NCBI GenBank assembly: GCA_018389105.1 | Contig: JACATO010001115.1 | Span: forward strand, 186,001 to 250,000 | DNA length: 64,000 nt | Origin: Nautilus pompilius | Lineage: Eukaryota > Mollusca > Cephalopoda > Nautilida > Nautilidae | Direction: 5' to 3' | Shown: positions 13,179-25,227 of the stretch, one piece after another | Numbering within the stretch: position 1 is the first letter of the stretch | Layout: each line of letters begins with the position of its first letter | Position numbers and translations under genes: made by a program | The notes under the pieces: model-generated | Told to the model about the DNA's origin: nothing | The model's database searches: none | Seen by the model: only the letters and a program-made list of their open reading frames with translations

Positions 13179-13184
13179 TTTATT
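13179..13184 (-). promoter_or_regulatory. Probable poly(A) signal of CHURC1
   Basis: TTTATT on + (AATAAA on -) lies about 130 bases beyond the CHURC1 stop. It is 16 bases from the TRMT6 signal, so the two convergent transcripts probably end within or just past each other. Confidence 0.5.
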
Positions 13185-13312
13185 GGTACCAGTAAGTCTG
13201 TCAGTCCAGACAAGTTGTAGGTTAGTCATTATGTGACCTATCCAGATAAATTTACAGTTAGGAGAGACTCCATAAGGGATTTTAGTTATTCACAAAAATA
13301 AAATACATACAC

Positions 13313-16300
13313 TCAGAAACGTCTGATTCCTCTAGGATCATAGGGCATGATGCTGCGCTGATCTTCTGCTTCTCCACACAACATACATGACATGGAATAG
13401 ATCTGAAAAGATGAGCTTTTTTAGGGAGATAAACTTTACTATTGCTGGTTGAGCAGTTTTTACTATTACCAAACTCCATTTAACACATCTTTGCTGCAGT
13501 ACAGCAATATTCAACTTAAAGGGTACTACAATTCCACTGGGTTTTTTAACATATGCATCACTAAGTTAAATAGCAACTCTCTTGAAATTAAATTTCTCGA
13601 CTGACCAACTCATTCTTATACTGTAACATCAAAAAATGAGTATTATAACATAATGAACATTTATTTGATACATGTAAATTCCATTAATTTAACTATTTAA
13701 ATACATCATTTATTTTTCATCAGTGTGTTATGTACACATTTTAATCCCTGCCAGAAGTTTCTGGTGTAATGACTGGAAAAAAAAAAACGTTCTAAATATA
13801 TCTAATTTTAAAAATGTTATAGCTCAGATTAATTATTAAAATAATCCTGGAGTGTTTATGATTTCATTTTTGGGGATTGCTGCAGCTTCCTTCATTTCTT
13901 TTTACCCAGGTGCTTTTCCACCTGTTTACAGAGACTACTTTTTAATTGTTTACTCCAGCATCTAATCCAAAGTCCACAAACACATTGTTCAGAGGGCGTT
14001 TTTATTCTTGGTCACTGCTTTAACATTAAAGTCTTAAAAGGGAATTTTGATGAACTTAACTAGAGGTTTAAACTTTCATACCTGACAACCATCTTCCACC
14101 CTGAATGTATACTCATGGCTGGCAATAACATGACCACAGCTCTGGCAAACATCTGAAAAGTAACAGAAAAATATATTTTTAAATAATGCTGCTTAACTGT
14201 TAAGCTTTGCAGTTGGAAAGTGTGCACTGGATGAAACTTTATATAAAAATATCTTTCTTTTTTGCCAATTCAACTAACATCTTTTTATCAGTGATTCTTG
14301 TTTGGGAAAAAAAAAAAAAGTAAATGCTCTACAAGAATCTATAAAAAGTCTTGTTAGAATCCTTCTGCATCTTAGCAACAGGATGTACAACTTTATCCAG
14401 CCTGGAGTTGTTAGGTTACACAATATTGATTTGTTATCACATTCTCATAAATTCATCCTAATATAACCTTATTTTCTATTGCAGGTGATATATACAATTG
14501 ACTTCATTCAAAGATCTCGAGTTTTCCCCTAATCTTACTGAATTTACATTAATATTTAAAGTTTGTATATATTTGTATGGCTTATACATGGATATTGGCA
14601 AGTTGAGGATAATTTATGTAGAGATTCACCTGAAAGTTTTGACAATAGATAAAATGTTAACAACTTTCAAGTTTATAAATAAAAGCTTGAGTAAAAATTT
14701 ATGAAAACTTTCCCCCCTTCTGCACCCATTAATTATGTGATTTTTTTCCAGTTGTCTTTAGCTAGCCACATTCAGTGATGAAATTGACAATTCATGTTTG
14801 AAGATTGCTTAACATCAGTGTTTTTAAAGAATCTTCATTACACTTTCTTTTCTCCAGTTTTCATTTGCACCATTTAATCATATTAGTATATCATTCTAAC
14901 ATTATCAATGTTAGAATGATATACTAATAAAAAAAAACTATTCAGTTGCTAAAATCTCAACAAATCACAGTGAACAAGTATCCTTGGAAATACAAATACT
15001 TTTTTTTTATAACTTACAAAACTAAACAAAATACAAAAAATATTTACAGATACAAATAAAAACAAATTTTTTAAAAAAAGTATAAATGTTAAGTATTGCC
15101 AATTAGGCTTGTCTTAAATGCAGATAAGCTGGCTGATGCTGTGAAAATTAGGTGGTATTAATGGTAGTATTTATTTTATAAACTTGAAAAAAAGGTAAAG
15201 TTAAATACTACCCTTTTCTGGTAAACTGAATAATTTATTTGACAGATCAGTTAAATGAAATTTTATGCTAGAAAAATAGAAATAAAATTCAAATTATCCA
15301 AACAGGCAATAAAGAAAATTATCATTCTTATATGGGGTGACAGTAAACTAGAAAATGTAACTTCAGAAAAGTATCTAGTAATAATTGTTAATAAGCACTA
15401 CACAATTCACTGCTCTTCACATTTGAGAAAGGATATTAATTTATTGGAGTTCAGCATAGACTGACTAGAACATTTCAAGGTGTTAAGTATTTGGAACAGA
15501 CTGAACGATTTAAAATATTAAATCTGCAGTTATATAGGAGATTAAATACAGGTTTTCAAAAATGAGGGGTTTTGACCATGTAAACTGGGAAATTTTTTCA
15601 GCAGTGTACAATTAATAATACCAGGGGGTCAGTCTTTATTACATTAGCTAATATTCCACAGGATTAAGTATCAAAAGTTTGTTTTTTTTATTAATAAAAC
15701 TGTTCAGTAGGTGTAGTTAATTGTAATAATATTAATCAATTTAATCTGGATAATGGAAAGTCTTGCATAAGCCTTGAAAATTTTCCCTCTTTGTGACTAC
15801 TAAACTGAAGTAGTACTTTGCCTGTATTGTCATTTTACTTTGTGTGGCTGTATTTGGTATTTTTCATAGTGCTTGTATTTATACATAAAGTCATTAACTC
15901 TACAACTACAAAAATTGAACAAAACAAATATACGTAGGTTAATGCTAAAACCCAGTATCTTTAAAATTAGTGCAAATGAGATGCATGAAAGAATAAATAA
16001 TCCTAGAAGCAGGAAAGCCTATTTAATGTAAAGGTGAAGTTGACAGTTTATTCCAGGTTGGTTAACTCTCTTATTCTCACTACATCTTGAATATGCTGTG
16101 CAGGTCCCTTATTTGAGAATGTTTGGTTTAGATGAGCGGTGGTAAAAGATGGCACAGAAGTTAACCATTTTCTGATGTACTGCTAAATAACTTACGCTGA
16201 TAAGTAATAGTTTCCTGTTCATCGTCATCCTCAGACCGCACCTTGTTTTCCACTTGTATCAGGTCCAGCTTATGACACTCCGAGCATCCAACATAATTTA

Positions 16301-16937
16301 AGAAATATGAACCATTTTCCAGACATATTGTATCCTGAAATACAGGCAAAGGCAAATCAACTCCAGTGCAAATGTCAAGACGACAACAATACCAAGGAGA
16401 ACTGCGCAAAGTTTCTTGAAAGAGATTTGTCCGAGCATCTGAATTTTTTTGAAACTCTTCTTACTCCTTTAGTCTTTGTTTGAAGCAGACAGAAGCTCAA
16501 GCTATTAACAGATTTAACGGGTAAGTATCCATCCATCCATCCATCCATCTATGTATGTAGGAGTTTTGATTTGTCTACTCATCAAACAGGTCGTAATTTC
16601 TGGCTCAATAAATACATTCTAACCGCTCGCTGTTGGGGAGGGGTGGTGGTGGTGGCTGCGGGTGCCGCCGTATCTAGTGCTTTGCAAATATTATTAACCG
16701 AATACAAAATGAGCCGCATCTGTTTGTTGTTTTAAATTAGTGGTATCGTTTCCAATGGTCGACAGGCACGAGAAAATATTTACGCTTAACGTCAATAATA
16801 GAGAAAGATGGAGGAAACGTCTCCCTCCGTCTCACTGGCGGTCGATGTCTCGTCCACGTTCAAACAACAGGGAAAAAAAAAAGAGAGGTGCGACTTACAC
16901 GATCGGGGTACTCTTCCTTAACACAGCCTGAGCACAT
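13313..16937 (-). CDS. CHURC1: Churchill-family zinc-binding protein, complete, 4 exons
   Basis: Churchill is a small zinc-binding protein, described as a transcriptional activator in vertebrate neural development. Its biochemical role elsewhere is unclear. Exons on - in transcript order: 16937-16899 (start MCSGCVKEEYPDR), 16334-16196 (DTICLENGSYFLNYVGCSEC and an acidic linker), 14152-14082 (HVCQSCGHVIASHEYTF) and 13402-13313 (MLCGEAEDQRSIMPYDPRG, stop TGA). Introns are GT-AG, and the joined CDS is 339 nt, or 112 residues, the same length as I recall for human CHURC1. The paired cysteines (C-x2-C near the start, GCSEC, C-x2-C in exon 3, C-x2-C in exon 4) and HE-Y residues that hold zinc are all present. 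It is convergent with TRMT6 and divergent from the unidentified gene at 19.6 kb. I consider the model complete and intact. Confidence 0.95.
14881..14929. repeat. Perfect 23-bp hairpin with 3-nt loop
   Basis: Positions 14881-14903 are the exact reverse complement of 14907-14929, with loop ATC at 14904-14906. The sequence is in a CHURC1 intron and is followed by an A-run. No flanking duplication was recognised. Confidence 0.9.
16510..16560. repeat. ATCC microsatellite
   Basis: Five tandem ATCC units begin near 16528 and degrade into ATGT units. It lies in the first CHURC1 intron region. Confidence 0.8.
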
Positions 16938-17900
16938 CGTCGCAGTCTCAGAAGCTTATCCGATTAATAAACGCAGGGAACTTCTCCGGTCTTCATCGTT
17001 CGCCTTATCGACGCCGAGCGAAGGCTGGCGGACAGACAGCGAATGGCAGGAGATCTGTGAATCGAATTTTCATTGGTGGTTTTACACATTAGTCTCCCAA
17101 ATTTAGCCAACCAACATCGCGCTTACAAACTGCGACGAACACGTGGCCGTCATCCCCCCCCCCCACACACACACACACACCTCCACGTGTGACGACCGGC
17201 TAGCAGACGACAGCGAGTGCACGTTCCCGTTATGGCGTCCTCGATTACTGATCAAATCTGAATGAATTGCCTGGAACATTTGCAGATCCTCTGGGAAGAT
17301 ACCTTGGAGTTTTGTTGCGAGAACTAGGTTTTTTGTTGTTGTTGTTGTTTTAAATCGCAGACCTCCCGCACAACATTAAAACTCGGGGAGCGTCCGCCGG
17401 TGGTTTTTTTGTTGTTTCAACAACAAGCAGGTAAAGGGACTCTTCTTTGTTTGTTTAAGTTTGCTATTTTTAATTAATTTACCTATTGGGAGAGGCCGGC
17501 CGGGGCCAGGTTGTCGCATACAGCCCAGTAATTCTCCTCTCATTGAACGGTACGGCCGAGGTCTGTGACGCCATGAGAATTACCGGTCCTTGTAATGTGA
17601 TAGATAACCTGGCCCCTTGGACCACCCCACCCCCCCCGACCCCGACCCCTTTTCTGATCTGTCGCCGTTTCCTGTTACTTACAGAAGAACCAAAAAAAAA
17701 AATATATACTGAATCTTCCCTCAGTGAATCATCCCACGCTTATAAGCCTCGGTTTCAGTGGGCCCTACCTGGCGGTGCGCTGAGGAGGTGCAGCTCCTCC
17801 AGCAGGTATGCCCCGTCTCTCTCTGCTCTTTCTTTCCCGCTCAGGTGGGCAGCGAGCGAAAGAATGATGTCTCGACTTCTCCCTGTCTGAAATTTTCTTT
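16600..17900. promoter_or_regulatory. GC-rich bidirectional promoter region between CHURC1 and the gene at 19.6 kb
   Basis: This stretch is much richer in GC and CpG than its surroundings and contains the CHURC1 start codon (16937). No coding exon beyond CHURC1 exon 1 is convincing. A GT donor-like site (cagcag|gtatgc, near 17806) could end a non-coding first exon of the + strand gene whose first coding exon starts at 19550. It also contains a C-run followed by an AC microsatellite (about 17153-17181). The open frames seen here are long only because of base composition. Confidence 0.55.
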
Positions 17901-19568
17901 TCTTTTTTTTTTTTTAATTTTTACTTTTTTTGTGTGTGGGGAGGGGCGGGGCGGGGCCTGTACGGATGGCACTGGGGATAGGTAGAATCCTGGTTTATTT
18001 TCTTTATGCTGATCATAAACAACAAATATTCGCCAGTATTCCTGTACATCTGCTACTGCATAAAATCTGTTGTTTTGTTTTGTTTTTTTTTTTATAATTA
18101 AATATCTTATAGATTTCCAACAGACCACTGGAAAAAGAGAGAGAAAAGGACTAAAGTAATGGTGGGGGGAAGGGAAATCGTTCATAAAACAAATTAAATA
18201 TTCCAGTTTTCACTGCTACAATTAATGGTTACTCTAAAATTCTGAGTAATTATTTTGTTTCAGAATGAATCTAGTCGGTATCAGTTATTTTCCCCAACTT
18301 TCGTTGTTAGTAATTTATATTAGAAGGCATTAAAATTTTTTCAGATGGCATTAATATTGCATTTTGATTAACTGGCTGTAACAGTAAAATGTTGACTGTG
18401 GTACAGAAACAGATTAGCTGATGGATGGAGACTGCTGCAGACAAGTCCAAATCAAAGAAACCAGACAAGTTATACACACACTTATTTCCTCTCAAGCAAT
18501 GCATTAACAGCTAAACAGTGTCTAGACAGCTATTTCCTAACTTAGTGACCAGTCGTGTAGGTTTGCAGATCTGTTAATAGTTTTTGAGTTTGCACGAACC
18601 CTACCACCAATCATCTAGTGGTACCCCACGATGCAATTTCTTATTGTTTTATGTTTCACTCATTCTGTTTTTTTTTATTCTATATTCTAGAGGCATCAGA
18701 GTTAATAACTTTTTGTTTACTCTAACTTAAAAAAAAACAAACTAAAAACTACACATCCAAGTTTCAAACATAAATGATTTCATTTCTTTACTTTGTTTAG
18801 GGAATGCATGGTTTATGCTACTAAAATACATTTTACATTTTGACTTTGTACATTTCAATTAGTATCAGAAATATATAAACAGCGAAGGTTTCATATTTGG
18901 TATGCAGCAACCAAGCTTTGCTATTCAATAGAAAATAAGATTTTTTGCCTATTTGAATTTTGTAGGAAATTTAAAATCATGATCACTTTCTTGAATCTTT
19001 TCACTTAAAAAGACTAATTATCATATAAGACATTTTAGGAATGTTTGTCTATACAAAAAGAAAGGAAAAAAGCCCATATGTAGAAAAAAAGAAACAAAAG
19101 TAAAACATTTATGCAGATTACTAATTTCAGACATTTTTAAAGGTAGGTTCTGCAGATCCCTCTCTGTCTTTGCATCTGTGGTGGTGTCTATGTTTTGTCA
19201 CAGAGTAAAATAACACAAAAGCCTTTCTGCTGAATCCTAGTGACAGGCCCGGATTTGTAACTTGAGCAGAATACTTCTTACTTATAGTCAAACAAAAGAA
19301 CACTAGCTTTTTAGTGCTTTGATGTAGTCACTTTACACACGTGATCTTTCATTATGGGAACTATTGATTATTTAGCAGCACTCATATCAATTTATATTCT
19401 TTAATATTTTGGTAATTTAGTTTCATTAGTTTAAAATTCTAGTTTTAATTCATTCATTATGTTTTCAACATAGTTGTGGATAACAAGTCTAATTTCACAA
19501 CTATCTACTTGTGTTATTGCAGATCTACTCTGTTTTTCATATTCTTCAGATTATGCCAAGAGTCCATA

Positions 19569-22500
19569 ATGCTCTACACACCAGTTGTTAACAATCACAT
19601 GGAAATATTACAAGTTTCTCATCAGAACTACAGACCTACTAGTATTGGTAATGCTATTAAAGTACAGGATCTTTTACAATTAATTGGTAGGTTGAGTAAA
19701 TGAACAAACTGAAGTTTTTCTAATACTTAGTTTTATTTCACTAAAGATTTCAGCTAAATATTTGGTGATGTTAAAATTTTCATTTTGTCTAAATATTTCA
19801 ATAGTTTTTCAAAAATAACCATAATAATAATTTTTAAAATCTGTTAAACCTTTTTAAAAACGAATCTGTTTAAACTATTTTTTTTCTAAAATGTCAAATG
19901 CCAACACACACACACACACATTTAATATTTAGAAACAGTACATTGCTAAGTAGTGCTACTGAGGTGTTTTTTCAACAAAAGAAATTCATACCAAGTACAA
20001 ATGTAAACTATTGTTTTGCATTCTAGAATTATGTGTAAAAGCAACAATAACCACCATAATTTCTTGGGTCTGAAAATCTTTCCCCACTTATTTTATAGTT
20101 TAAAAATTAATGATAATCAATATGACAACAACAAAGAATATTTCAGCAGTTTTTGTGTACTTTTATTTTACTTCTTTTTGGAAATGCAGAAAATTAAAAA
20201 AATGTTGTGTGGTTTGAATTCTTTATTATTGATTTCCCACTTGACAATTGGTGACCAGTGTGTTTACTACTATTTATCAAAACAGTTTTTTTTATACACC
20301 AAATAACTGTTTAACATCAAAACAGAATTATTCTTTACACCTGAATAAATTATCGTTAGCAAGCAATTCAAGCTTAGGTTAACTGAAAACATCAAGAAAA
20401 GAAAAATAAAACAGCAAAAAACAAAACTAACAAAAAAACAGATGATGCTTATTGATTTTTTTAAGTGGATAAATAATTATATTTAATTTATTTCTCTATA
20501 ATTATTGATATAAAAACAGTTTACTGTTTTTTTGTTTGTTTTTATTTACCCCATCCTCTTCCTGTCACTCAGATCCTTCTATCTAACAGCATAATGGGAT
20601 CAATCTTGATAATAATAATTTTTTTTTTTTAAATCTGAGGAATTAATTTTGTTTATATTACATAAAGCTTAATTTTTCTAAAATTAGTTGTGGTTGTAAT
20701 AAAATAGCTTTCTGTTTTTCGAGTTTAAATATTAACTTTAAAAGTAATAATTTTTTTTTACTCTGATTAGTTCTAAATACTATTTTAGATGATGACACAC
20801 AGCCAGTTGAAGCCATTGATAAACATCTTTACCAACACACAGATATAGAGCTGACAGATGATACCATTGTGGATTATCTTCTGAATGTCATACAATCATC
20901 AACTGAGTCTAAACCAGAACCTCACTTAGTCTCAGTGTCTACACCTTTACCAGAATCTCAGGTAAATTAATACATGCTTGACTAAATGTCACTAAGTCAT
21001 TTATTTTTCTTTTCTCAGTTTGTCTCTCTTTTTTTTTTTTTAGGCATTTTAAAATAATTCTTTAATTATTTAGAGTTGTCAAATTCATGTGCTAAAATCA
21101 CACACACACACGCACAAAATTATCTCATTTATAATAAATAAATACTTTTTAATCTGTTGTTGTTAGGGATTTTATTTAATTAACATTACTGATAGTTACC
21201 TCAAATGTTTTGAGTGATCAAACATCAACTATAACCATTTTAGCAGGTTTGCATTCCTGTTACAGCTAAAGTTCCAGCAGGCATCACCAAAGCACAGAAT
21301 TTGTAAAAGGACAAAGTTATTGACATTTACTGAAGCACAAGCTCTGAAAAGACAGCAAAAGGAAAAAAGAGAGATGAAAAAAGAAAAATTCAAAGCAGAT
21401 TCTGGTGGTCAGAGACGGGTAGGCAAATACATAATCATAACTGTCTGTGCCATATAGACAGAATTTTCTTTTTTTACTTTTTCTGTCTGCATGTAGCATA
21501 TGGTTTCGATAAGTTGCACTTCCACTGTGTTCATGCCTTTTTTTACATGACCGTTTATTTTTAAGCCAACCAAGTTTTGCTTTCAACTGCTGAATATGGC
21601 ATCCCACACCTGCAGAATGGCTGGTCCCTGTTGAGAGAGAGAGAGAGGACACCATGCCACAGTGTTTTATCTCAGAAGTTACTCAGCAAGAATGAGATGG
21701 AAACACTGTAATGGCTTGCATTGTTATTACTGTTGGTTTATGTTGAATTACAATTGCAACTGTTCCCTTTTAGTGAATCTTTAGCAGTGGTGGTGTCATT
21801 TTGTAAAGACAGGTTCATCATAGCCACAAAAGCTCTGGTGCAGCCTCTTATGTACTGCTGTTACATTACAGGGTGATTAGGGATTGCAGATGTCAGCCAC
21901 ATCTAGAGAAGGATGGTTCGAACATTGTTCAAATGCTGTTGGGTACTACTTAAATTCTAATGTTCCATCAGACAATAAATGGAGTCAGTGGTAATCTCCT
22001 CTGAACCCCATTCTTTTTAAGTGTTCTTTCATGCCTACTTAGAAGTTTTTATTCCTAGTCCTTGTGTCCAGCAGTAGCAACTCAACACTAGGTAAGGTAG
22101 GGATCATGCACAGAAACTGCTCATTGTATCTGGCCAGTGCTATGCTGTTACAATCTTTCAGTGGAAATATTTGTAAATATTTTGAGTAGGGGAGACCAAG
22201 TCTAGTTGTTACAGGACCAGTAATTCCTAATTAAGAATATTGATGCCATATGCTTCATACAGATGAGGCCAAAATCAATGCCAAATGCCTAGCTCATCTA
22301 TATGCTCAATGACTGTAACAACTAACCCTGGCACTCTCCTCTAAAGTGGCTGTTGCTAAAATCAAAATTGTACTCACCTGCACCCCTCTAGTGAGTGTCC
22401 CCTAGAAGTATCTTGTTTGTATTTTTCAGAGTGAGAGGAGGAGGATGAAGGTGAGGTATTTCTAACAGCAGAAAAACCTTGATCAACAAAGACAATTCCA

Positions 22501-22656
22501 ATGTGCAGATGTTCTCTATTCTTCCATTTAGTGTGCACCATTCAATGTGGATTAAAAGATAATCTCAAGAAAGAAATTTTAAAAAAGACATTAAAAATAT
22601 TTACAAAGTAAAATTGGTTTACTTTCATTTTTTTTTAGAAAGTAGATTCTAAGTAA
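19569..22656 (+). CDS. Unidentified small basic protein, 5 coding exons including a 21-nt microexon
   Basis: I do not recognise this gene. Coding exons: 19569-19686 (exon itself from 19550), 20789-20961, 21278-21418, 22430-22450 and 22639-22656. All have GT-AG borders and consistent phases, summing to 471 nt (156 residues). The start chosen is the ATG of MLYTPVVNNHMEIL, assuming a non-coding first exon in the GC-rich region at 17 kb. The middle has an acidic helix-like part (IELTDDTIVDYLLNVIQSS). The third exon is strongly basic and probably helical (TEAQALKRQQKEKREMKKEK). The last two tiny exons add SERRRMK and KVDSK, a run that could serve as a nuclear localisation signal. A nuclear role is inference from charge only. 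An alternative acceptor at 21244 would instead end the protein early. Exon phases agreeing across five exons argue for a real gene. Confidence 0.55.
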
Positions 22657-22800
22657 AATAAAAGAAAGTGTGCAGAGAGTTTACGATAATAAACCAAAGA
22701 CCTTCTGGATGGCAGTCAATTAACTCACTAATTAAATATTTGAAAACTTATATATTATTTATTTAATTTTAAGCAAGAGAATTTTAGAAAGTCTATTATA
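22657..22800. other. Short intergenic stretch after the unidentified gene
   Basis: AT-rich. I see no poly(A) hexamer that stands out and no coding sequence. Confidence 0.4.
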
Positions 22801-23990
22801 CTTCTTGGACTCTTCATCAGTTCTGGGCCCGCCCCATCATCCCCGACAAAAATAGAAAGGTTTTCACGTGATGGTTATCCGGAGTGTTTCTGTTGTTTAT
22901 TATCATATAGATGAATTAATTACTGTGATTTGAACTGAAAAACAGTACAAAATATAAATACCATGGAAGAGGTAGACGTAAATTGCCTTATCTTTTAGAA
23001 AAAGCTCGTCTATGCCGAGCAGCGAGCGCCCTATGCACGAAGCTGAGTGTGTGAGGGGGTTAATTAACCGCGCACCCTCCTCTCTCCATATATGGAGGTG
23101 GAAACGCTGCCCTCGTTTATTTCCGGAAGCGTGGCGTGTGTGGAGGGAGCTGGAGTAGATAAGACGAACCAAAGTTAGGGAAGTGAGTCCACGTCTTTGT
23201 ATTGACTTTCTAGCTTCAGAAACGTACACTTGGCGTCTGACGACACTCGCTAAGCTACTTTTTATACCGATTTCTATTGTATACCTTTGTATTGTAACTA
23301 AGAATAGGAGCACTTCATTTCCTAAGGGGGGGAAGGGAGATCCACCCGACTTACGTTAAGTTTTTCCCTCAACTCTGTTTGCTTACCAATGGATTGATTA
23401 GCTATTATTATTATTTACAAAATTTTAATATGCTATAAATCGTTTTCATGATTTATATTTAAAAAAGGAAATAAGAAATGAAAGGAAAAATAGTCCCTGT
23501 TACCCTAAATAGTAATGGAATAAACCTCTAGTGATAGATATTCTCCCATACGTAATTGGAAAGCTTTTGTTGATTGATGAATCGGAAAAAAAAGTAGATA
23601 CACCGATTGAATCTGTTTTGTAAATTTAAGTTGGTTGTCTGAAAATCAGTAATATCCCGGACTTTTCTGTGAGTGTAAATTCGGATATCCATTCTAAGTA
23701 ACTCTGATTTAATGATATCGATATATCGGTATTAACTCCGGCTTATCGTAGTATTTGCTTCCTAGGTCAGTAAGTCGTCAGCGCACGAACTTCGGTTTTT
23801 GTTTTAAAATACCGTATAATATAACTTTGTATCATCTGTTGATTGGATATCTCCGTCCAGTATATAATGCCACAGGGTTTAGAACAGCGAAGTTGAAAAA
23901 TCAACAGACACGCCCAACTGGTAATGAGTCCGGGTATTTTCTATCGCCGATCAGGGTTATAACTACTAACTAAGCGTTTTTGTTTTAAAC
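22800..23990. promoter_or_regulatory. GC-richer region, probable ACTMAP promoter and non-coding first exon
   Basis: CpG-containing sequence in an AT-rich setting, about 1.3-2.4 kb before the first ACTMAP coding exon. That exon begins directly after an acceptor (ag at 25218-25219) only 8 bases before its ATG, so a non-coding upstream exon is expected. Open frames on both strands here have no family similarity that I recognise and are treated as chance. Confidence 0.4.
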
Positions 23991-25219
23991 TTTGTAGTGA
24001 TCGCAATATAAATCACAATTACCGCTAACTTTAATAGGAAGTTCTTTTATTTGATTCTTTAATAATTAAGACTGACCCCCCCTCTCTCTCTCTCTCTCAC
24101 ACGTTAGATGTTAGAAAGTGAAATGGAACAAACGATAAATGTAAACGAGAAATCCCTACATCATACCAGTCAGCAAATTTCATCGCTGATAAAAGTGCGT
24201 TAGTTCAAAGAATGCGAAAAAACTATTATTTGCACTTCAGTCTTCCTCCAATATTTGTCTATTGTGTACAGACCAGATTTAAAAGGAACAACAGCTGTTA
24301 TTTATTTTTTTTTTTTTTTAAACTGAATAACTTGATTAATGTACTGACGCAGTGGTGTAGGCAGGCAGGCCTCAGTGATGTATTTACATAATCCCCCTCA
24401 GTATTTCAAAATTACATTTTCTATCTCTACACTCAGTGTAATTTTGAAAACTTTCTATATTTATTATTATGGTTAATAATTTTCTCTGTGTGGGGAAACT
24501 AAGTCACATTTTCAAAGAGAATTTTAAGAATCAGTTTGTCTCTTGTACAAAATTGACCTCTTATCTCGTAAATATTTTAAAAGTAAACATGAACTTTATT
24601 AAAAAAAGAGAAAATGTTGTGATATTGTGCAATGAAAACCACATTTTAATGGGATTTTTGGTGCATATTGATCATTTTTATTGTGGAAGCCTTTTTTAAT
24701 TATCATCAGTAGTGTGCTAGAGTTCAGTGATTACATTCTATCCTTTGATCCTTAGTATTTTTTTAAATGTTTGTCATGAACTGATAATTTGGTTAGTGCA
24801 CAAAAAAGTCCAATCTAGAGAGGATTAAAGCATTTTTGCTAACTTTTTACCACTGAAAGTTATAATGTTATTAATAATAATACTAATAATAATAGTAATA
24901 AAGGGTATTGTAAAAAGGGAAAGTAATGTGATCAATAAAATAAACAGCATCAGCTACTTTTGGTTATATTAAATTTTTTTTTAAAACGTGGTAATAGATA
25001 AGATTGCTTTAGGTGAAATGCTGTTAAATCAACACTGGAGTCAGTTAATAAGCAAAGTTTATTTGGTTCATAACTGAAAATAGGTCCTTTAGAAGACTGT
25101 GAATTAGCAGTAGCAAGAGTGATTGTAAGGTACCCCACTAGTGTAGAACAAACTTTGTGCCTGGTATGTGAGCAATGCTTCTATTAATCAAAGGTGACAT
25201 TTTTTGTTTTTTTTTTTAG
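23991..25219. other. Probable 5' UTR intron of ACTMAP
   Basis: AT-rich, with a CT microsatellite near 24078-24100 and an AAT-type repeat near 24870-24900. No coding exon or recognisable element was seen. Confidence 0.4.
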
Positions 25220-25227
25220 TTTCAGTG

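Noticed and set aside
17486-17985. Open frames on + in the GC-rich region
   Set aside because: Composition-driven, with proline and serine runs from C-rich DNA, no homology, and no fit to the phase of the next exon that would force coding.
21244-21306. Alternative acceptor for the third exon of the unidentified gene, giving an early stop
   Set aside because: The acceptor at 21277 opens a longer basic exon that continues in phase through two more exons. The early-stop form may still exist as an isoform.
22903-23313. 136-codon minus-strand open frame
   Set aside because: In a GC-richer promoter-like region, no recognised motif, no matching splice partners seen.
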